Shown: positions 36,901-47,088 of the stretch, piece by piece
Layout of the letters: every line of letters starts with the position of its first letter
How positions within the stretch are numbered: position 1 is the first letter of the stretch
Assembly (NCBI GenBank): GCA_949126835.1
Contig: OX421498.1
Span: forward strand, 36,053,799-36,117,798
Length of the DNA: 64,000 nucleotides
Direction: 5' to 3'
DNA from: Anisus vortex
Taxonomy: Eukaryota > Mollusca > Gastropoda > Planorbidae
Notes under the pieces: generated by a model
What the model was told of the DNA's origin: nothing
Seen by the model: the letters and a program-made list of their open reading frames with translations, nothing else
Databases searched by the model: none
Position numbers and translations under genes: made by a program

Positions 36901-39900
36901 GAAGAGCTATTTCGTTTATATATTATAGACCTACATACTTTCAGGAAATGGTCTATTTTTTTTAAAGCTATGATGGTACAGTTAAAATAATCTGGTAGCT
37001 ACTGTAAGTAGAATATTATCACTGTGATATTTCAATAAAAATGAGTGCATATGAATTTCTGGTCCATATTGCACATTTTTTTCTCTTAAAAATATATTAA
37101 TTTTTCTAATTTCAAAAAGACACAGATCTGCTTATGTGTGCCTGACATAGCTTGGGGAAACGTAAAGGTGGCTGGGCCTTGTGCCAGCAAACACAATTCC
37201 CTTGCATGCTGCTATGGAAATTAGTGAACGCTGTTTTACTGGCCATACATATATTATATATATATATATTTATAAAATATGCCTGACAGGGAAATTACTA
37301 CTTTTGTCCATTATAGAAACATTCCCAAACATTCTGAAACCTTGCTCAGTTCTCCTAAAACTTTCCTAAACCTAAACTTGATTTAACTTTTCTCAACCTG
37401 GTAGAATCCTGAAAGCTCTAGAAAAAAAAATATGCTGTAAGATATTCCTGATCCTTTACAGAGTTAGTGTTTTTTTTAAAAGCTAGCTTAAACTATCACT
37501 TGCCAATTTGAAACGGTTGCAAAAGGCAGTCAACTTCTTCAGCAGCAGGCAATTCAATTCCTCCGGTCTCCGGAGAATTGCTGGAGAATTTCTCACGATC
37601 AGGGCTGCCAGACGGATGACGTACTTGTACTTAGTCTCAGGACCATATTTCTGTTGAAACATGAACAAGAACATCGCATGATTTGAAGAGGCTAATGACA
37701 AATGTTAAAGTAAGTTTGTTTTTTAAAGTAGCACATCTTGATTTAGAAAAGCACTAATAAAACTTGGTTTCATGGAAAGAGAATGTGACAAGCGAGTTCT
37801 TTATGTTGATAATTATTACACTGGTTACACAGTTAATATACACCAGCCAACACTCCGTTTCATAGATGAAGTTTTATGAAATAAATAGAAAGAAATGGCA
37901 GAATGAAATACACTAGTCCCCGAATCACCTACACAAGATTACACAGTACACAAAACTATCACAACCTTTCCAGTCCGCACACAACTGTATTGCCTTCTAC
38001 ACACCCACTGCCCTCCTGTGTTGTCATTGACCTACTATTAACTCATTTGCTACTACCGCGACTGAATGCGACATACCCCCCTCCGTACTAATGCGCCCAA
38101 ACGCGGCCGCCACGTGTGTGACTAACCTTGTCGTTTCTAGATTTTTTTTCGACATGCGTTCTGGGGTTTATTTTACTGCAAAAACGGCTTTTAAAAAGTA
38201 GGAATATAGTCTGTTTCGTTAATAAAAACCGGATGTTTTTATATAATTTCGTTTTTTTTGCTATGCGCGTCAAAAAATCGGTATTTTTCACTTGCCTTTC
38301 GTCTTGTAAAACTTTTTTTATAGCCTTCGTCTTTCATTTTTTACTTTATTAATCGATAGCTCTATACATCCGAATATAACATTTAACAACAGTTCTGATA
38401 ATAAGGATGCTGCAGATATAGACTTAGATAAATTTCCATTTCAACTCGATTTTTGGGATTTATTATACTTTATGGGACTTTGACGCTAGGCCTAGAGAAA
38501 ATATTTAGGCAAATCATAGGGTCTCAACACTCAGCGAATAATTCTACCGATAATTCGGCATTTTTTATGTATAAAAGTATACATTTCCAGAAAGCTAAGA
38601 TATTTATCTATTTTATGATGTAATTTTTATTCACTTTGGGGAATATTTAATTATTAAAAAAAAATATTTAAAAAAAATTTACTAAAATTAATACGGAGTT
38701 CCTTCCCTTTGGCTAGTACTTTCCCGGGTGTCTTTGGAAAGTAGGTTAGTAGCAAATGAGATTAAAAAACAACTCACAGATATGCTTACACATTACTGAC
38801 CCACACAACTGCCAGTCACAAAGAATACATGTCACAGACAAGAAAAATTTCAAACCTTTGTTTTCTGAGAAGATCTTAGTTGACCACTTTCAATAATCTC
38901 CCGCTGGCTTTCATCACAAGACTGGGTTCCTTCAATTTTCCCAGCGTCATTTGTCTGAACTTCGACATCAACAGTTTCTTTAAGTGCTATTGCCTTCAAT
39001 GTGTCTTCTGTCTGTACTTGGGCATCAACCGTTTCTTTGAGCGCCATTGCCCTCAACATGTCTTTTGTCTGTACTTGGGCATCAACTGTTTCTTTAAGTG
39101 CCGTTGCCCACAATATCTCTTCTGTCTCTACTTGGGCATCAACCGTTTCTTTAAGTGCCATTGCCCTCAACGTGTCTTTTGTCTGTACTTGGGCATCAGC
39201 TGTTTCTTTAAGTGCCATTGCCCTCAATATCTCTTCTGTCTCTACTTGGGCATCAACCGTTTCTCTAATTTCCATTGCCCTCAACGTGTCTTTTGTCTGT
39301 TCTTGGGCGTCAACTGTTTCTTTGAGTGCCATTGCCCTCAATGCCACCTCTCTTGCACTGGTGAATTCTATGCAAGATGATGACTTACAAGGAAGATATG
39401 GTTGAGCTTTCACATCTAGATGGTACTGCTGATTCAATTCACTGGATACATTTTCTGCTGGAGGATCAGTTTCATTCTTAACTACATTCAGTTCAACAGG
39501 CTTCTCATTCTCCCTCACCTCTGCTTCAGTGAGTTCAGCATCATCCACTGTACTTATTTGGACATGAAGACTGCCATCAAGGGATGAATCCTTTTTCTCA
39601 ATAGTTGCCACAATATCAGGAACCTCAGTATTCATTTCTGATGAAGCCTTGTCTTTGGGGCTTTCATCTTTGTCCTTGATGCCGACAGTTAGGCCGCACT
39701 GCTTGGCAATTTTGAGAAACCTTTCAGTGGCTGAGCAAAGCAAAAGTTGGCATTAAATAACGGCAAGACCTTTAAATAAAATAAATCTATAATATCAATA
39801 ATTACAAATATGTCCATTTCTATTAAGTTGTTAAAACAGGCTTTAAACAAATGTATTATATATAGTACTTGACCCCATGTTAAATTTATAAAGCCTACCT

Positions 39901-42900
39901 ATAAATAGTAATGTGTCTCTAAAAAGCTTACTTTTTAATATTTTTTTTATACTAAAAATGACTTCCAGTTATTACAACTATGTAGTTTGCATTCCCTTAG
40001 TAATCAAAATTTTGGAATGTGTATTTTTAAGTCACATAAACTATAAACTAAAAAGCCTACATTAAGTTTGCATTCCTCAAGCCCTTAAGCTAGCATTAGG
40101 ATAAGATTTCTATAACCTTACCATTGTCCAAACTGTCTGACCTGAAAATAAAAATAATTAAACAATATTAATCTATATTATGAACTATGCAAATAAAATT
40201 TAAATTAATAACTGTAAAGTACCATTTTGGTTTCGTAATTTTACATGGGCTACAATTATTCAATTTAATTCACCATTTTTTTCATTTTATAATTTAACTC
40301 GTATGATTTCAAGGAACTATAAACGATAAGGTGGGGGAAACAGTTCACTAATTTCACTAGCAACACCAGTGTTATTCCATTGGTCTTGGGTTTTGCATCT
40401 GGATTAAAAGCAGTGCTATCTTTTCCAAGGTCTGGTATATGTCCCCCAAGTCTACTCAACACCGATGGGTTCGCTGACATCAGTTGGGGAAAATTATAGC
40501 AGCTGGACAGTTTGCTAGCTGAGACCAAAGAACCTAATAAAGGTACTTCAATCTTTAACATAATGGGTCACTTTGCTTTATTATCAGTGATAAGACAACT
40601 AATTTTTGAAAAGTTGCCCAAATGCAAGTTGCTTTTCAGAGCTACTTAAAATATGTCAATTCTTCTTTTCTCTATCACTGAACACAATTGCAAAGTGCAC
40701 AAACTTTTTCCTCATTGGACAATTAAATGCAAGGAACAGAATCTTAGTTGGGCTGTAATATAATGTGAAGAATCTTTCATGTAAACAGTTTTTTGCAAAT
40801 GTAATTGCTAACAAGGCTCTTCTGTGAAATGTTGGCTCATCTAAGAAACGTATTGTGCAATTAACAAAGATTACAATGCATTAGTAGCTATTTAAAAAAG
40901 TATATAGAAAGCTTACAAATTTACAAGTATAAAAAAAAAATTACTATTGTAAGTTAAAAGGACATGTAGATAATACAATTTTATTACTTTCCAATCACTA
41001 GGATCATTAAGCCTATTAAAATCCTAATACAAAAATAAAACCTTACAGCAGCTAGCTGAGGTAGCTATAGGTAGGGAGGACAAATAGTGCAAGGGGGAAA
41101 TAATGATTTTTTTGGAGGGGGGGGGGGGAGAGGGGAGGGTCTTTGACCTGACTTTGGGGAAGTGGGGGGGGGGGGGGGGGGGGGTTTACATTGCCTTTAA
41201 CTTCTCAAAAATGCATACCTTTTAAGCATAAAAAAAGTTACTAAATAATTTGGAAAATTTCCTTAAATATGGTTTCAATCATGCATAAGGCAAACACAGC
41301 ACTTCACTTATTTTAAACAACCCATCAATACAGCCATTAGTCATAAGGGAAAGTAAGGTATCTGTTTCTTCATCTAAGTCCATGTCCATACTCAAGTTCC
41401 TATCCCTATAGTAACACTATAGTGGGTCGACACAAAAAAGTCGTTTGAAGCCTATGCTTCTAGACAGAGCGGTGACGGTTTTGATGACACATTTTTGATG
41501 GCAGCGCTATACAAGTGCCCTAACCTAATTACCATTAACATTGTTTGTAATGATTTCTAGTCAGATATATGCAGCATTGAGTGCATTTCATCCATGTATT
41601 GGTGAATAAAATGACTTCTAGATTAGGCCTAGTTATTAGTCTGATAGACCTAGGGCCACACCAGCTAGACCTATGCCTAGACCCAAAATAGTCTGCCTAC
41701 ATTTCCCACATTGATAGCAAAACATATTGTAGGCCTATGTATACGATATAACAATTAGTAAAACCATGTAGGGCCTACACCTTTAAAAAGTTGATAATGA
41801 TATCGGAGCCAATCGGCGTAGGCCTACATCGCGAATAACTTCGTAGGGCTTGCTAAATAGGCCTACTGGAATTTTTACCATATTATGATATAAGATAGCG
41901 TCTTAAACGTCATCGTTTTCTTTTTAACTAATAAAAAGACCTATTTCTGTGTATTTTGATATAAATATATTTCAAAATAAATCAATTCTGCAATATATGT
42001 TGATTCACTGACCCCAAGTAGACTAGTAGGCGCAGCGTGTAGCGTGATCAGGCATTCTCAACATAGATCGCGAAAACAGGCACATTAGTCCTTAACCTTA
42101 GTCCTTATCATTATCTAATCTAGCAAACACCAAACTGTGGGAGAGGGATCAAAAGGAGGTAGGTATACCATCTTTACCGTCACAAAGAGAGAAGGGATAG
42201 GATTTTGGCGTAGCAAGCATAAGCGTAACACGCGGGAGGTGGGGCTGTTGAACTAGGGACACGTTTTGGAGAATGACATTTTAGAAGATTATCTCAAATT
42301 TCATTTTTCATGACATTTCACAAGATTATCTCAAATTTCAGGTTTTCAGCAGTTTTTGCACTTTTTGGCAATTTCAGGAGGATTTCAGGACATCCTGTAA
42401 TTTCAGGAGGCCGCGGAATCCTGTGTCTGACTGCATCCTCTTCTTAATACCCATTATCTGGCAACCCTATGTGTGGATATGTCTGGACATTTTTGTTTTG
42501 CGTGCATTAGGGCATGTGTAAGTTTGTCCCATAGGAATCCATTAGTCCCACACAAAACACACCACCCAGCCACATAAATCAGTTGCCTGAATGGAATGTA
42601 ATAGTTGCAATTGCTGTGAGCACTTTTTAATGCCGAGTCTAAATCTACACTTATTTTTAATGAAAGGATGAAAAACAACAACAACCTTTGGCTTGACCTG
42701 TTGAATGCATTGCCTTGAAGACTGGTTATCCCTAAGAACAATAGAAAAATATAGTTGTTTCAATAGCTTTCTATCTCATACACAGAAGTCTATAAGGCTA
42801 AAACATTAATGACAATAGCTAAATAAGTTAAGGTAGTCTCTTTGATTTTCATTATTCTTTAGGTCTGAGACACCTCCCCAGAATGCAATAGATTTATTCA

Positions 42901-45047
42901 CCTCATTGGTTCCCAGCTAACAGAAGGGGTGGATGTAAACCACTGATCTATAAAAAGAATGGATAGCGCCTCCATATTAAATGTGTATGTGCAAATTGAA
43001 GCCCAAATGAATTCCCCTTTCCCACTATTCACGTATCTACGTAAGCAAGTTACAGGAATAAACCACTTATGATTAGAACAAATCCATACGATAAAAAGTC
43101 ACTTGAAATGTATTTACCGGTCAGTGTTCAGGAAATATAATTTCATAGATAAGTGAAAGTCACGTGAAAGCCTATTTATTTTGTCTTCAAGAATGTTACT
43201 TCCGTGCCTAATCCATTCTTTTTATAGATCAGTGATGTAAACCCTCTTGTCGGAGGACAATATATTGTGCAGAAAAGGAATTAGCTTTGAAAAAAAAATC
43301 AGTTGACAGAATCTGCAGTGTAAGCATAATTATCCCACACATAAACTTATGCAACAAATAAAACTGATTGAAAGTTTGTCTAACCTTGTGCTTCAATACT
43401 TTCTCCAAAATCACTTCCTGAAACACAGGGTGTGGCAGATCTTAGATAGCCTGGCCTTTGCTGTACAAAATAAAACTATTTATATTTAAATCAACATGAT
43501 GTGACTGTCACAGATTAAGGACAATATGGTATTATGACAAATTGTCTATGACACTTCAATAGACCAACTGTCAGTAGATAAAATGTTGGCAGAAGAAGTT
43601 TCGCACAATAGATGGATTATGATGAAATGCTGCTGTAGACAAAGTCTTGTAGATGAACTGTTGCGGTAGACAAAGTGTCTAATAGATAAACTGTCGTGGT
43701 AGACAAAATGTTGCGATAGACAAAGTGTCAACAGAGGAATTGTTGCATTAGACAAGTTGTTGTGGTAGACATAATGTCAGTAGACCAACTTTATGTATTT
43801 GAAGTGTCGTAGTCAAAAATTCTGTAGATAAGTTGTTGTGGAACAGTCCCTTGAGTCCAGGGTAATATGTTTGAAGGCCACCCTCGATCCATGTTTGTTT
43901 GATGTGACACTGTAAAAGTAGTCTGTGATTGTGTGGCTGTCATGGACCAGGGAGCAAACCCATTTAGGGACTATTCAAACAATGAACACTTTAACAAATT
44001 AAAATTTGTGTTGCTTCCAATATCATAATCATCATCAATTGAAAGGCTTAGGCCTATAATAACGGTCCAGACATGCCTACCCCTAAGGACTAAAAAGAGG
44101 AACAATCTTGATGAAAAAGAGGATTTTTCAACAAAAAAGCGGAACACCCTTTATGTAACAATCTTTTATAAAAAAAAAAAAAAAAAAAAAGAGGAACATA
44201 CCCATCTATTTACTATTCCACTATTTAAAATGTAGGTAGGCCTACATTTTACAGACAGTTCGCAATCGATCTAGAAGATCTAAGACCTAAGACTAGTACA
44301 AAGAACATTAGGCCTAAATCCAAGTTTTTCTTTGCTGAATAAACTCCTCTGAATATTCCTTCCTATAAAACTGTCTGTTTTTTACAGTTTGAACAAATCA
44401 GATTTAAACTTTCTGAGCCAGGACGTTTAGACATTTTCACAATCTTAGCAATACAGTAAAGGAAAATAAGATTCATTGCCAAACACGTGTAATACCGCAA
44501 AAAAAAAAAAAACTTTAGAAAAGACTAGAATATGTCTTTTTTTAAAAAAAAACAGAAAACCCAAGTAATAATAATTATATCATTGTGACCTTATTTATCC
44601 CTTTGATTTATCAACCTAGACACGGACTATATTTCAACACATGAAAAACCCTAACTTTCCAATTTGGCGTAACAAAACTAGTAAAAAGCGTACCGGCGCA
44701 ACAAAGTGTATTTTTTAATAAAAAAGCGGAACAAATACGCCAAAAGCGGAACGGTAGGCATGTCTGATAAGCCAATAAGGTAAATGTTTTAAAATTTAAA
44801 AGAAAATGTGCTGTTCACTTACGAGAGGCTGAGTGGGTGAGTTGGGATTAATGGGTGTAGCCGGCAGTGGGACATAGCCCATGAAGGTTCCACTCGGACT
44901 CACTTCTGGAATATAGCATGACAGGTTTGGAGGCGGAACTGTACAATTTGGGGGGCACACAAATCTTGTAGGGAGTGTCATATGCACGGGATGACGCAGT
45001 GTCCCCCAAGCTAGAGGAACAAAATTTGAATCTCCAGGCCCAGACAT
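27954..45047 (-). CDS. 11-exon host gene, 1,461-residue protein of unknown function
   Basis: Coding exons in transcript order are 45047-44823, 43460-43385, 42731-42698, 40141-40122, 39730-38856, 37650-37504, 33573-33436, 33267-30687, 29223-29174, 28973-28861 and 28080-27954. All borders are GT-AG except the donor after exon 6 (GC). Every junction keeps phase, and the total of 4,386 bases divides by three. The start is the ATG at 45045-45047 in a proline-rich leader (MSGPGDSNF), after a 5' splice acceptor at 45055. The protein has no signal peptide or membrane segment that I see. It has a Glu/Lys-rich repeat at about residues 245-380, a charged helical part at about 411-505, a Pro-Ala-Met-Glu repeat at about 650-930 and a helical C-terminus ending FLYSENK. 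I recognise no family; the product is likely intracellular. Boundaries are inferred from sequence alone. Confidence 0.75.
28240..28490 (+). mobile_element. tRNA-derived SINE, family A, plus-strand copy in the last intron
   Basis: This is the only near-complete plus-strand copy. It has the head 'GGGGCACAGTGTTCGGCTGG', a B box 'GGGTTCAAATC' near 28283, the body 'CTACCCAGCACATATGGGTA' and the tail 'GCCACTGAAACTGGTGAATG'. It lies between exons 10 and 11 of the host gene, in antisense orientation to the gene. Confidence 0.75.
29174..29223 (-). CDS. 50-bp exon 9 of the host gene
   Basis: The exon is bounded by an acceptor ...GATTACCAG and a donor GTAAGA. It encodes about 17 residues (GKSLSTLPKPEGPWSK) and is needed to carry the frame. 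Without it, joining exon 8 (phase 1) to exon 10 meets a stop codon after 14 codons; with it the frame stays open to the final stop. That phase repair is the main evidence for the exon. Confidence 0.7.
29315..30077. repeat. 31-bp palindromic minisatellite in intron 8, about 24 copies
   Basis: Units read CACTAGTTTAAACTAGACAT then CACAGTCTAGT. The core ACTAGTTTAAACTAG is nearly self-complementary, and the flanking CTAGAC and GTCTAG blocks extend the pairing. Every unit could therefore fold as a hairpin in DNA or in the pre-mRNA. Variants (CAGTCTAGACAC; TTCTAACTAGAAATCATATT) occur in a regular order, suggesting block duplications. Confidence 0.9.
30078..30310. other. unclassified dispersed-looking sequence in intron 8
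   Basis: It has three short direct repeats of 'TTGGAGCTAGC...GGACAG', then a GC-richer block ending 'CCTCCTCCTAAGAGGAGTAA'. The composition differs from the AT-rich intron around it, which suggests an inserted element, but I cannot define its ends. Confidence 0.35.
30687..33267 (-). CDS. exon 8 of the host gene, with a Pro-Ala-Met-Glu repeat expansion
   Basis: The 2,581-bp exon begins after the acceptor GGTAGCAG at 33268 and ends at the donor GTAATG at 30686. The open frame runs on to a stop at 30670, which would be an alternative end if the intron were retained. From about 31980 to 32870 a 15-bp unit (minus strand ACCAGAAATGCCTGC) encodes PAPEM and variants (YAPEM, PAPKM, HAPEM) about 55 times. 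The flanks are ordinary Ser/Thr/Lys-rich sequence. A Cys-containing block 'DRSCVESVKSTS' recurs three times near 31260-31460. The long plus-strand frames here are shadows of the repeat. Confidence 0.85.
31986..32870 (-). repeat. 15-bp coding minisatellite (PAPEM)
   Basis: Units alternate T/C and G/A at a few positions, changing Glu to Lys and Pro-Ala to Tyr-Ala or His-Ala. A homogeneous block of at least ten identical units lies at about 32545-32675. The unit length keeps the frame, so the array can expand or contract without breaking the protein. Confidence 0.95.
33436..33573 (-). CDS. exon 7 of the host gene (46 codons)
   Basis: The acceptor is AAAAATCAG and the donor GTAGAA, phase 0 on both sides. 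It encodes a helical, leucine-rich piece (CQLAVQLLVENSELADWKSG) that continues directly into the start of exon 8 (KGHSVVLEAYQKQIAALDKL), also helical. Together with exon 6 it forms the most ordinary-looking, least repetitive part of the protein, so the best stretch for a homology search. Confidence 0.75.
34088..34350 (-). mobile_element. tRNA-derived SINE, family A, copy in intron 6
   Basis: It carries the landmarks 'TTCATAAGTTTCTGTGGCC' near 34127, 'ACCCATCAGAGCTGAGTAG' near 34218 and the B box complement 'AGGATTCAAACC' near 34282. It is inserted in the sense direction of the host gene. Confidence 0.75.
34799..35637. mobile_element. pogo/Tigger-like non-autonomous element in intron 6
   Basis: The ends are CAGTCAAATCC on the left and GGATTCGACTG on the right, bounded by TA on both sides (34797-34798 and 35638-35639), as for Tc1/mariner relatives. 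Next to the ends are paired 'GGTTATCTCG' blocks (34832 and 35580). There is no transposase frame. The length is 839 bp. Confidence 0.75.
35690..35805. mobile_element. end fragment related to the MITE at 11.2 kb
   Basis: 'AAGTGCGACTTATCAGCGAG' followed by 'TATATACAGTA' matches the right end of the element at 11205-11635, with a nearby 'CAAGTCACACCCCTACTTTT' echoing its left half. Confidence 0.5.
35810..37140. other. intronic AT-rich DNA
   Basis: This belongs to intron 6 of the host gene. I see no further gene or clear element in it. Confidence 0.4.
37141..37240 (+). mobile_element. SINE family A fragment
   Basis: 'GGGGAAACGTAAAGGTGGCT' and 'TTAGTGAACGCTGTTTTAC' match the tail half of the plus-strand copy at 28240. 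The tRNA-like head is missing. Confidence 0.6.
37504..37650 (-). CDS. exon 6 of the host gene (49 codons, GC donor)
   Basis: The acceptor is TTTCAACAG. The donor that keeps frame with exon 7 is TTG|GCAAGTG, a GC donor whose other positions match consensus. Reading past it meets TAG within six codons, so a GT donor cannot rescue the frame nearby. It encodes a basic, helical segment containing YKYVIRLAALIVRNSPAILR. Confidence 0.7.
37720..38850. other. intron 5, mostly featureless
   Basis: Short frames at 38088-38352 on both strands have low complexity and no domain. I call nothing here. Confidence 0.4.
38856..39730 (-). CDS. exon 5 of the host gene, with a 19-residue repeat
   Basis: The acceptor TTTGCTCAG precedes 39730; the donor after AAACAAAG is GTTTGA, weak but the last in-phase GT before a stop. 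The exon encodes ERFLKIAKQCGLTV near its start, an acidic Glu/Asp-rich middle, then seven copies of a 57-bp unit (LRAMALKETVDAQVQTKDT and variants). The repeat alternates QVQTKD with QVETEE, suggesting that pairs of units were duplicated. The predicted structure is charged helix. Confidence 0.8.
38945..39350 (-). repeat. 57-bp coding repeat, about 7 copies
   Basis: Head-to-tail 19-codon units diverge at a few residues each (AMEIRETV, ATALKETV, AIALKETV). The period keeps the frame. Plus-strand frames across it are shadows. Confidence 0.9.
40122..40141 (-). CDS. 20-bp microexon 4 of the host gene
   Basis: It has a strong acceptor (TTATTTTCAG) and a strong donor (GTAAGG). It is entered with two carried bases and left with one, so it encodes SDSLDN and joins exon 3 to exon 5 in frame. 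Confidence 0.65.
40150..41080. other. intron 3 sequence
   Basis: This is AT-rich with no gene. A 98-codon minus-strand frame at 40265-40561 has no exon-like borders that fit the phase of the gene. Confidence 0.4.
41100..41300. mobile_element. fragment related to the MITE at 11.2 kb, with G runs
   Basis: 'AAAAATGCATACCTTTTAAG' followed by 'AAGTTACTAAATAATTTGGAAAATTTCC' in two parts matches the inverse of 11436-11500. G runs at 41117-41129 and 41164-41184 sit where the other copy has GTCGGGGTGC. Confidence 0.55.
41310..42690. other. intron 3 sequence continued
   Basis: There are two copies of 'AAGATTATCTCAAATTTCA' at 42284 and 42312. No gene is seen. Confidence 0.4.
42698..42731 (-). CDS. 34-bp microexon 3 of the host gene
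   Basis: The acceptor is TTGTTCTTAG and the donor GTCAAG. In the phase set by exon 2 it encodes ITSLQGNAFN. In the other phase it begins GGA TAA, so the phase is decisive. The 95-codon minus frame running through it is mostly intron. Confidence 0.6.
42942..43233. mobile_element. MITE with 10-bp target duplication (Mutator-like?)
   Basis: The ends ACTGATCTATAAAAAGAATG and CATTCTTTTTATAGATCAGT are perfect inverse copies for at least 20 bp. The flanks are GATGTAAACC at 42932-42941 and 43234-43243. A 9-11 bp duplication is typical of Mutator-like elements. No coding capacity; 292 bp, in intron 2. Confidence 0.85.
43385..43460 (-). CDS. 76-bp exon 2 of the host gene
   Basis: The acceptor is TTTTGTACAG and the donor GTTAGA. 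It is entered in phase 0 and encodes QRPGYLRSATPCVSGSDFGE and onward. An internal TTTCAG at 43418-43423 could act as an alternative acceptor, giving a 33-bp exon, but that would break the phase downstream. Confidence 0.68.
43550..43860. repeat. diverged short tandem repeat in intron 1
   Basis: 'GGTAGACAAAGTGTC' and variants recur about ten times at irregular spacing of roughly 25-35 bp. A 69-codon minus-strand frame across it is a by-product. Confidence 0.55.
43870..44820. other. intron 1 sequence
   Basis: It holds a run of A at 44169-44190 and blocks containing 'AAAAAGCGGAACA' near 44137 and 44718. The inverted relation of these with 'CAGACATGCCTACC' (44068) and 'GGTAGGCATGTCTG' (44752) suggests an element of about 700 bp with inverted ends (44068-44765). 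I see no target duplication. Confidence 0.45.
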
Positions 45048-45054
45048 TGATTAC
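44823..45054 (-). CDS. first coding exon of the host gene
   Basis: The acceptor TTTAGTTTAG is followed by seven untranslated bases and the ATG; the donor is GTAAGT, a perfect consensus. The 75 encoded residues are Pro-rich (NCTVPPPNLSCYIPEVSP) and lack a signal peptide. Confidence 0.72.
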
Positions 45055-45119
45055 CTAAACTAAAAGAATAAAAAAACAAAACAGTAGTTATACATAAAGT
45101 GTGAGGCCCTTATTAGAAC

Positions 45120-45501
45120 CAGGGCTGTGGAGTGGGAGTCGAGGAGTCAGGAAATTTGAGGTGCCTGGAGTCAGAGTCTGCAAACAATGCACCGACTACG
45201 ACTAAATTTAGATTGGAATTTCTAAAAAAGCAAGTTTAAATGTCCCAATTCACAAAAAGTTATAATTAATGACTTCTCTACTGTAATAATAAAGACCAAT
45301 GCATGCAGTGACGCGCGTAACCGCAATACGAACACATTAAGTGACCATGAAGAAGCTATGCTTTTCATGTGCTTCACTATATGGCACGCAACGCACAATT
45401 AGGAGCGTCAATACTTATACTTTTCATAGTGTTGTACAGAGGAAATACAAAAGATTGAGTAGTCTGTGTCAGAACATTTATCTACCAACTCCACAGCCCT
45501 G
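45120..45501. mobile_element. hAT-type MITE with perfect 8-bp duplication
   Basis: The ends are CAGGGCTGTGGAGT and ACTCCACAGCCCTG, with ATTAGAAC at 45112-45119 and 45502-45509. 'GAGTCGAGGAGTCAGG' near the left end is typical of a widespread hAT family. It lies in the intron between the untranslated exon and the first coding exon. Confidence 0.92.
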
Positions 45502-45509
45502 ATTAGAAC

Positions 45510-47080
45510 TGCACCATAATTGATAATAAATTATCTAAATATTGAATAAAGATACAAATATACAATTCTTAATTCTTAAATAACAATTCTTATATAATAA
45601 TAATATTATGATAATAATTAGTAAGTAAGCTCAAAGGCTGCCTACTATTTCTCCAGAGTTGCATTTGGACATGGAACGAGGTGCACAACTAATCAGGAAC
45701 ACCAACAACGTAACATTATTTAAAATCGTTATCAAAATGGAAGACTTAGATAAAGGTCTAAAGTGGGGACAGGCATGGTGGCACGCGTTGGATGCACTAC
45801 AACTTCTCAGCCTTCCTTGTATTGAGTATATTGTATGGCAGGAGTAGGCAAAAAGACTTGGCATTTAGGGTGATTTTCAATGGCATGCAGAAGATCCTAA
45901 TGAGATTTTCAACAATGCAAGTAAAAACAATGCATGCCAGCATAATTACTGCGTGCAACAAACTGCCATATCTTTTTTTTTTCATTTGACTTACAAGGCT
46001 GTATTCTAAGATCTTAGACTTAAATGTACAACTTTATAAACTGGACATATTTTGCGGTGGCATTATACTCCAGCAACATTCAAGTACTTCCCCAATGTTT
46101 AGGCTCATTCAGAATGATTTACATTATCATTAAAGGTAGTTGAGCTTCTTTTATACAATGAAACACTCAAAGTCAAAAGTTTTTAATTCAGGAATTCAGG
46201 GATTTGTGTGTAGCCTATTCCAAACCTCATTTAAGCCTGACTTTCTTGATTTTACTACTGCTCATTTATATCTGAATCAGAATCCTTTTCAATGGACGGA
46301 TAAGGCCCATTAACTTTAAGGGCGATATTCAAATGCAAAAAGTTGAATTCAAATAAAATTCAGTACAAAATTATGAATGTGCAAGGAAACTGCTTTTGGT
46401 TCAATTAACATTAGGCTATCATTTGTAAAAAGATTTTCTCTCGCATGAATGCTAAGTCAAAAAAGAAGCCACCTAATACTTGAAATTTTGGAAGCCTGTG
46501 TTCAGCTTTATTTAACTGACCAGATATTATTTAATATTAATATTGAATGATCAGCTAAGAGTGGCTAAGACTCAAAGAGCAAAACAAGGCCGTGAAGTAC
46601 GGTGAAGGCCCACATTCATTTAAATTGAATCAAACCTAACAGAACATTCAAATGACTTTTTATGCTCAACCAGTTAAGGCAAGGCATAAATAAAATAAAT
46701 TCAAGATTATTTTTATTAAAATTATTTTAACAAATTAATTATCAAAAGTGAAAAGGTTGCCTACCCATGAACTCTTGATGTAATTTTCTATTGATTGTCT
46801 ACTGACACTAACATGGGATGTTTTCCAGATTTTTCAAACAGCTAAAGCATAATTATATAATAACACATTTATAACAAATGTAACATGTTAATTTATTTTC
46901 TGGATTATTATTTAAACAAGAATCAGTATGTGATGTTAAATAATAAAAATAGTCAGTAGCACTAAAAACGTTTATTATTGTAATGGGTGTTCAATGTTTA
47001 AAAATACAATTAACTTTAAAAAAAAAATGCTTTTTAAAAATTTACTATTATGTCGACTAAGGACCTGGCAACTGAGAAAC
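45510..47080. other. intronic AT-rich DNA
   Basis: Short frames at 45631-45989 overlap on both strands and have no recognisable domain. No element ends were found. Confidence 0.4.
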
Positions 47081-47088
47081 GGTTAGAA

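Noticed and set aside
43385..43417. 33-bp version of exon 2
   Set aside because: Using the internal TTTCAG acceptor leaves the wrong phase for exons 3-5 and leads to a stop.
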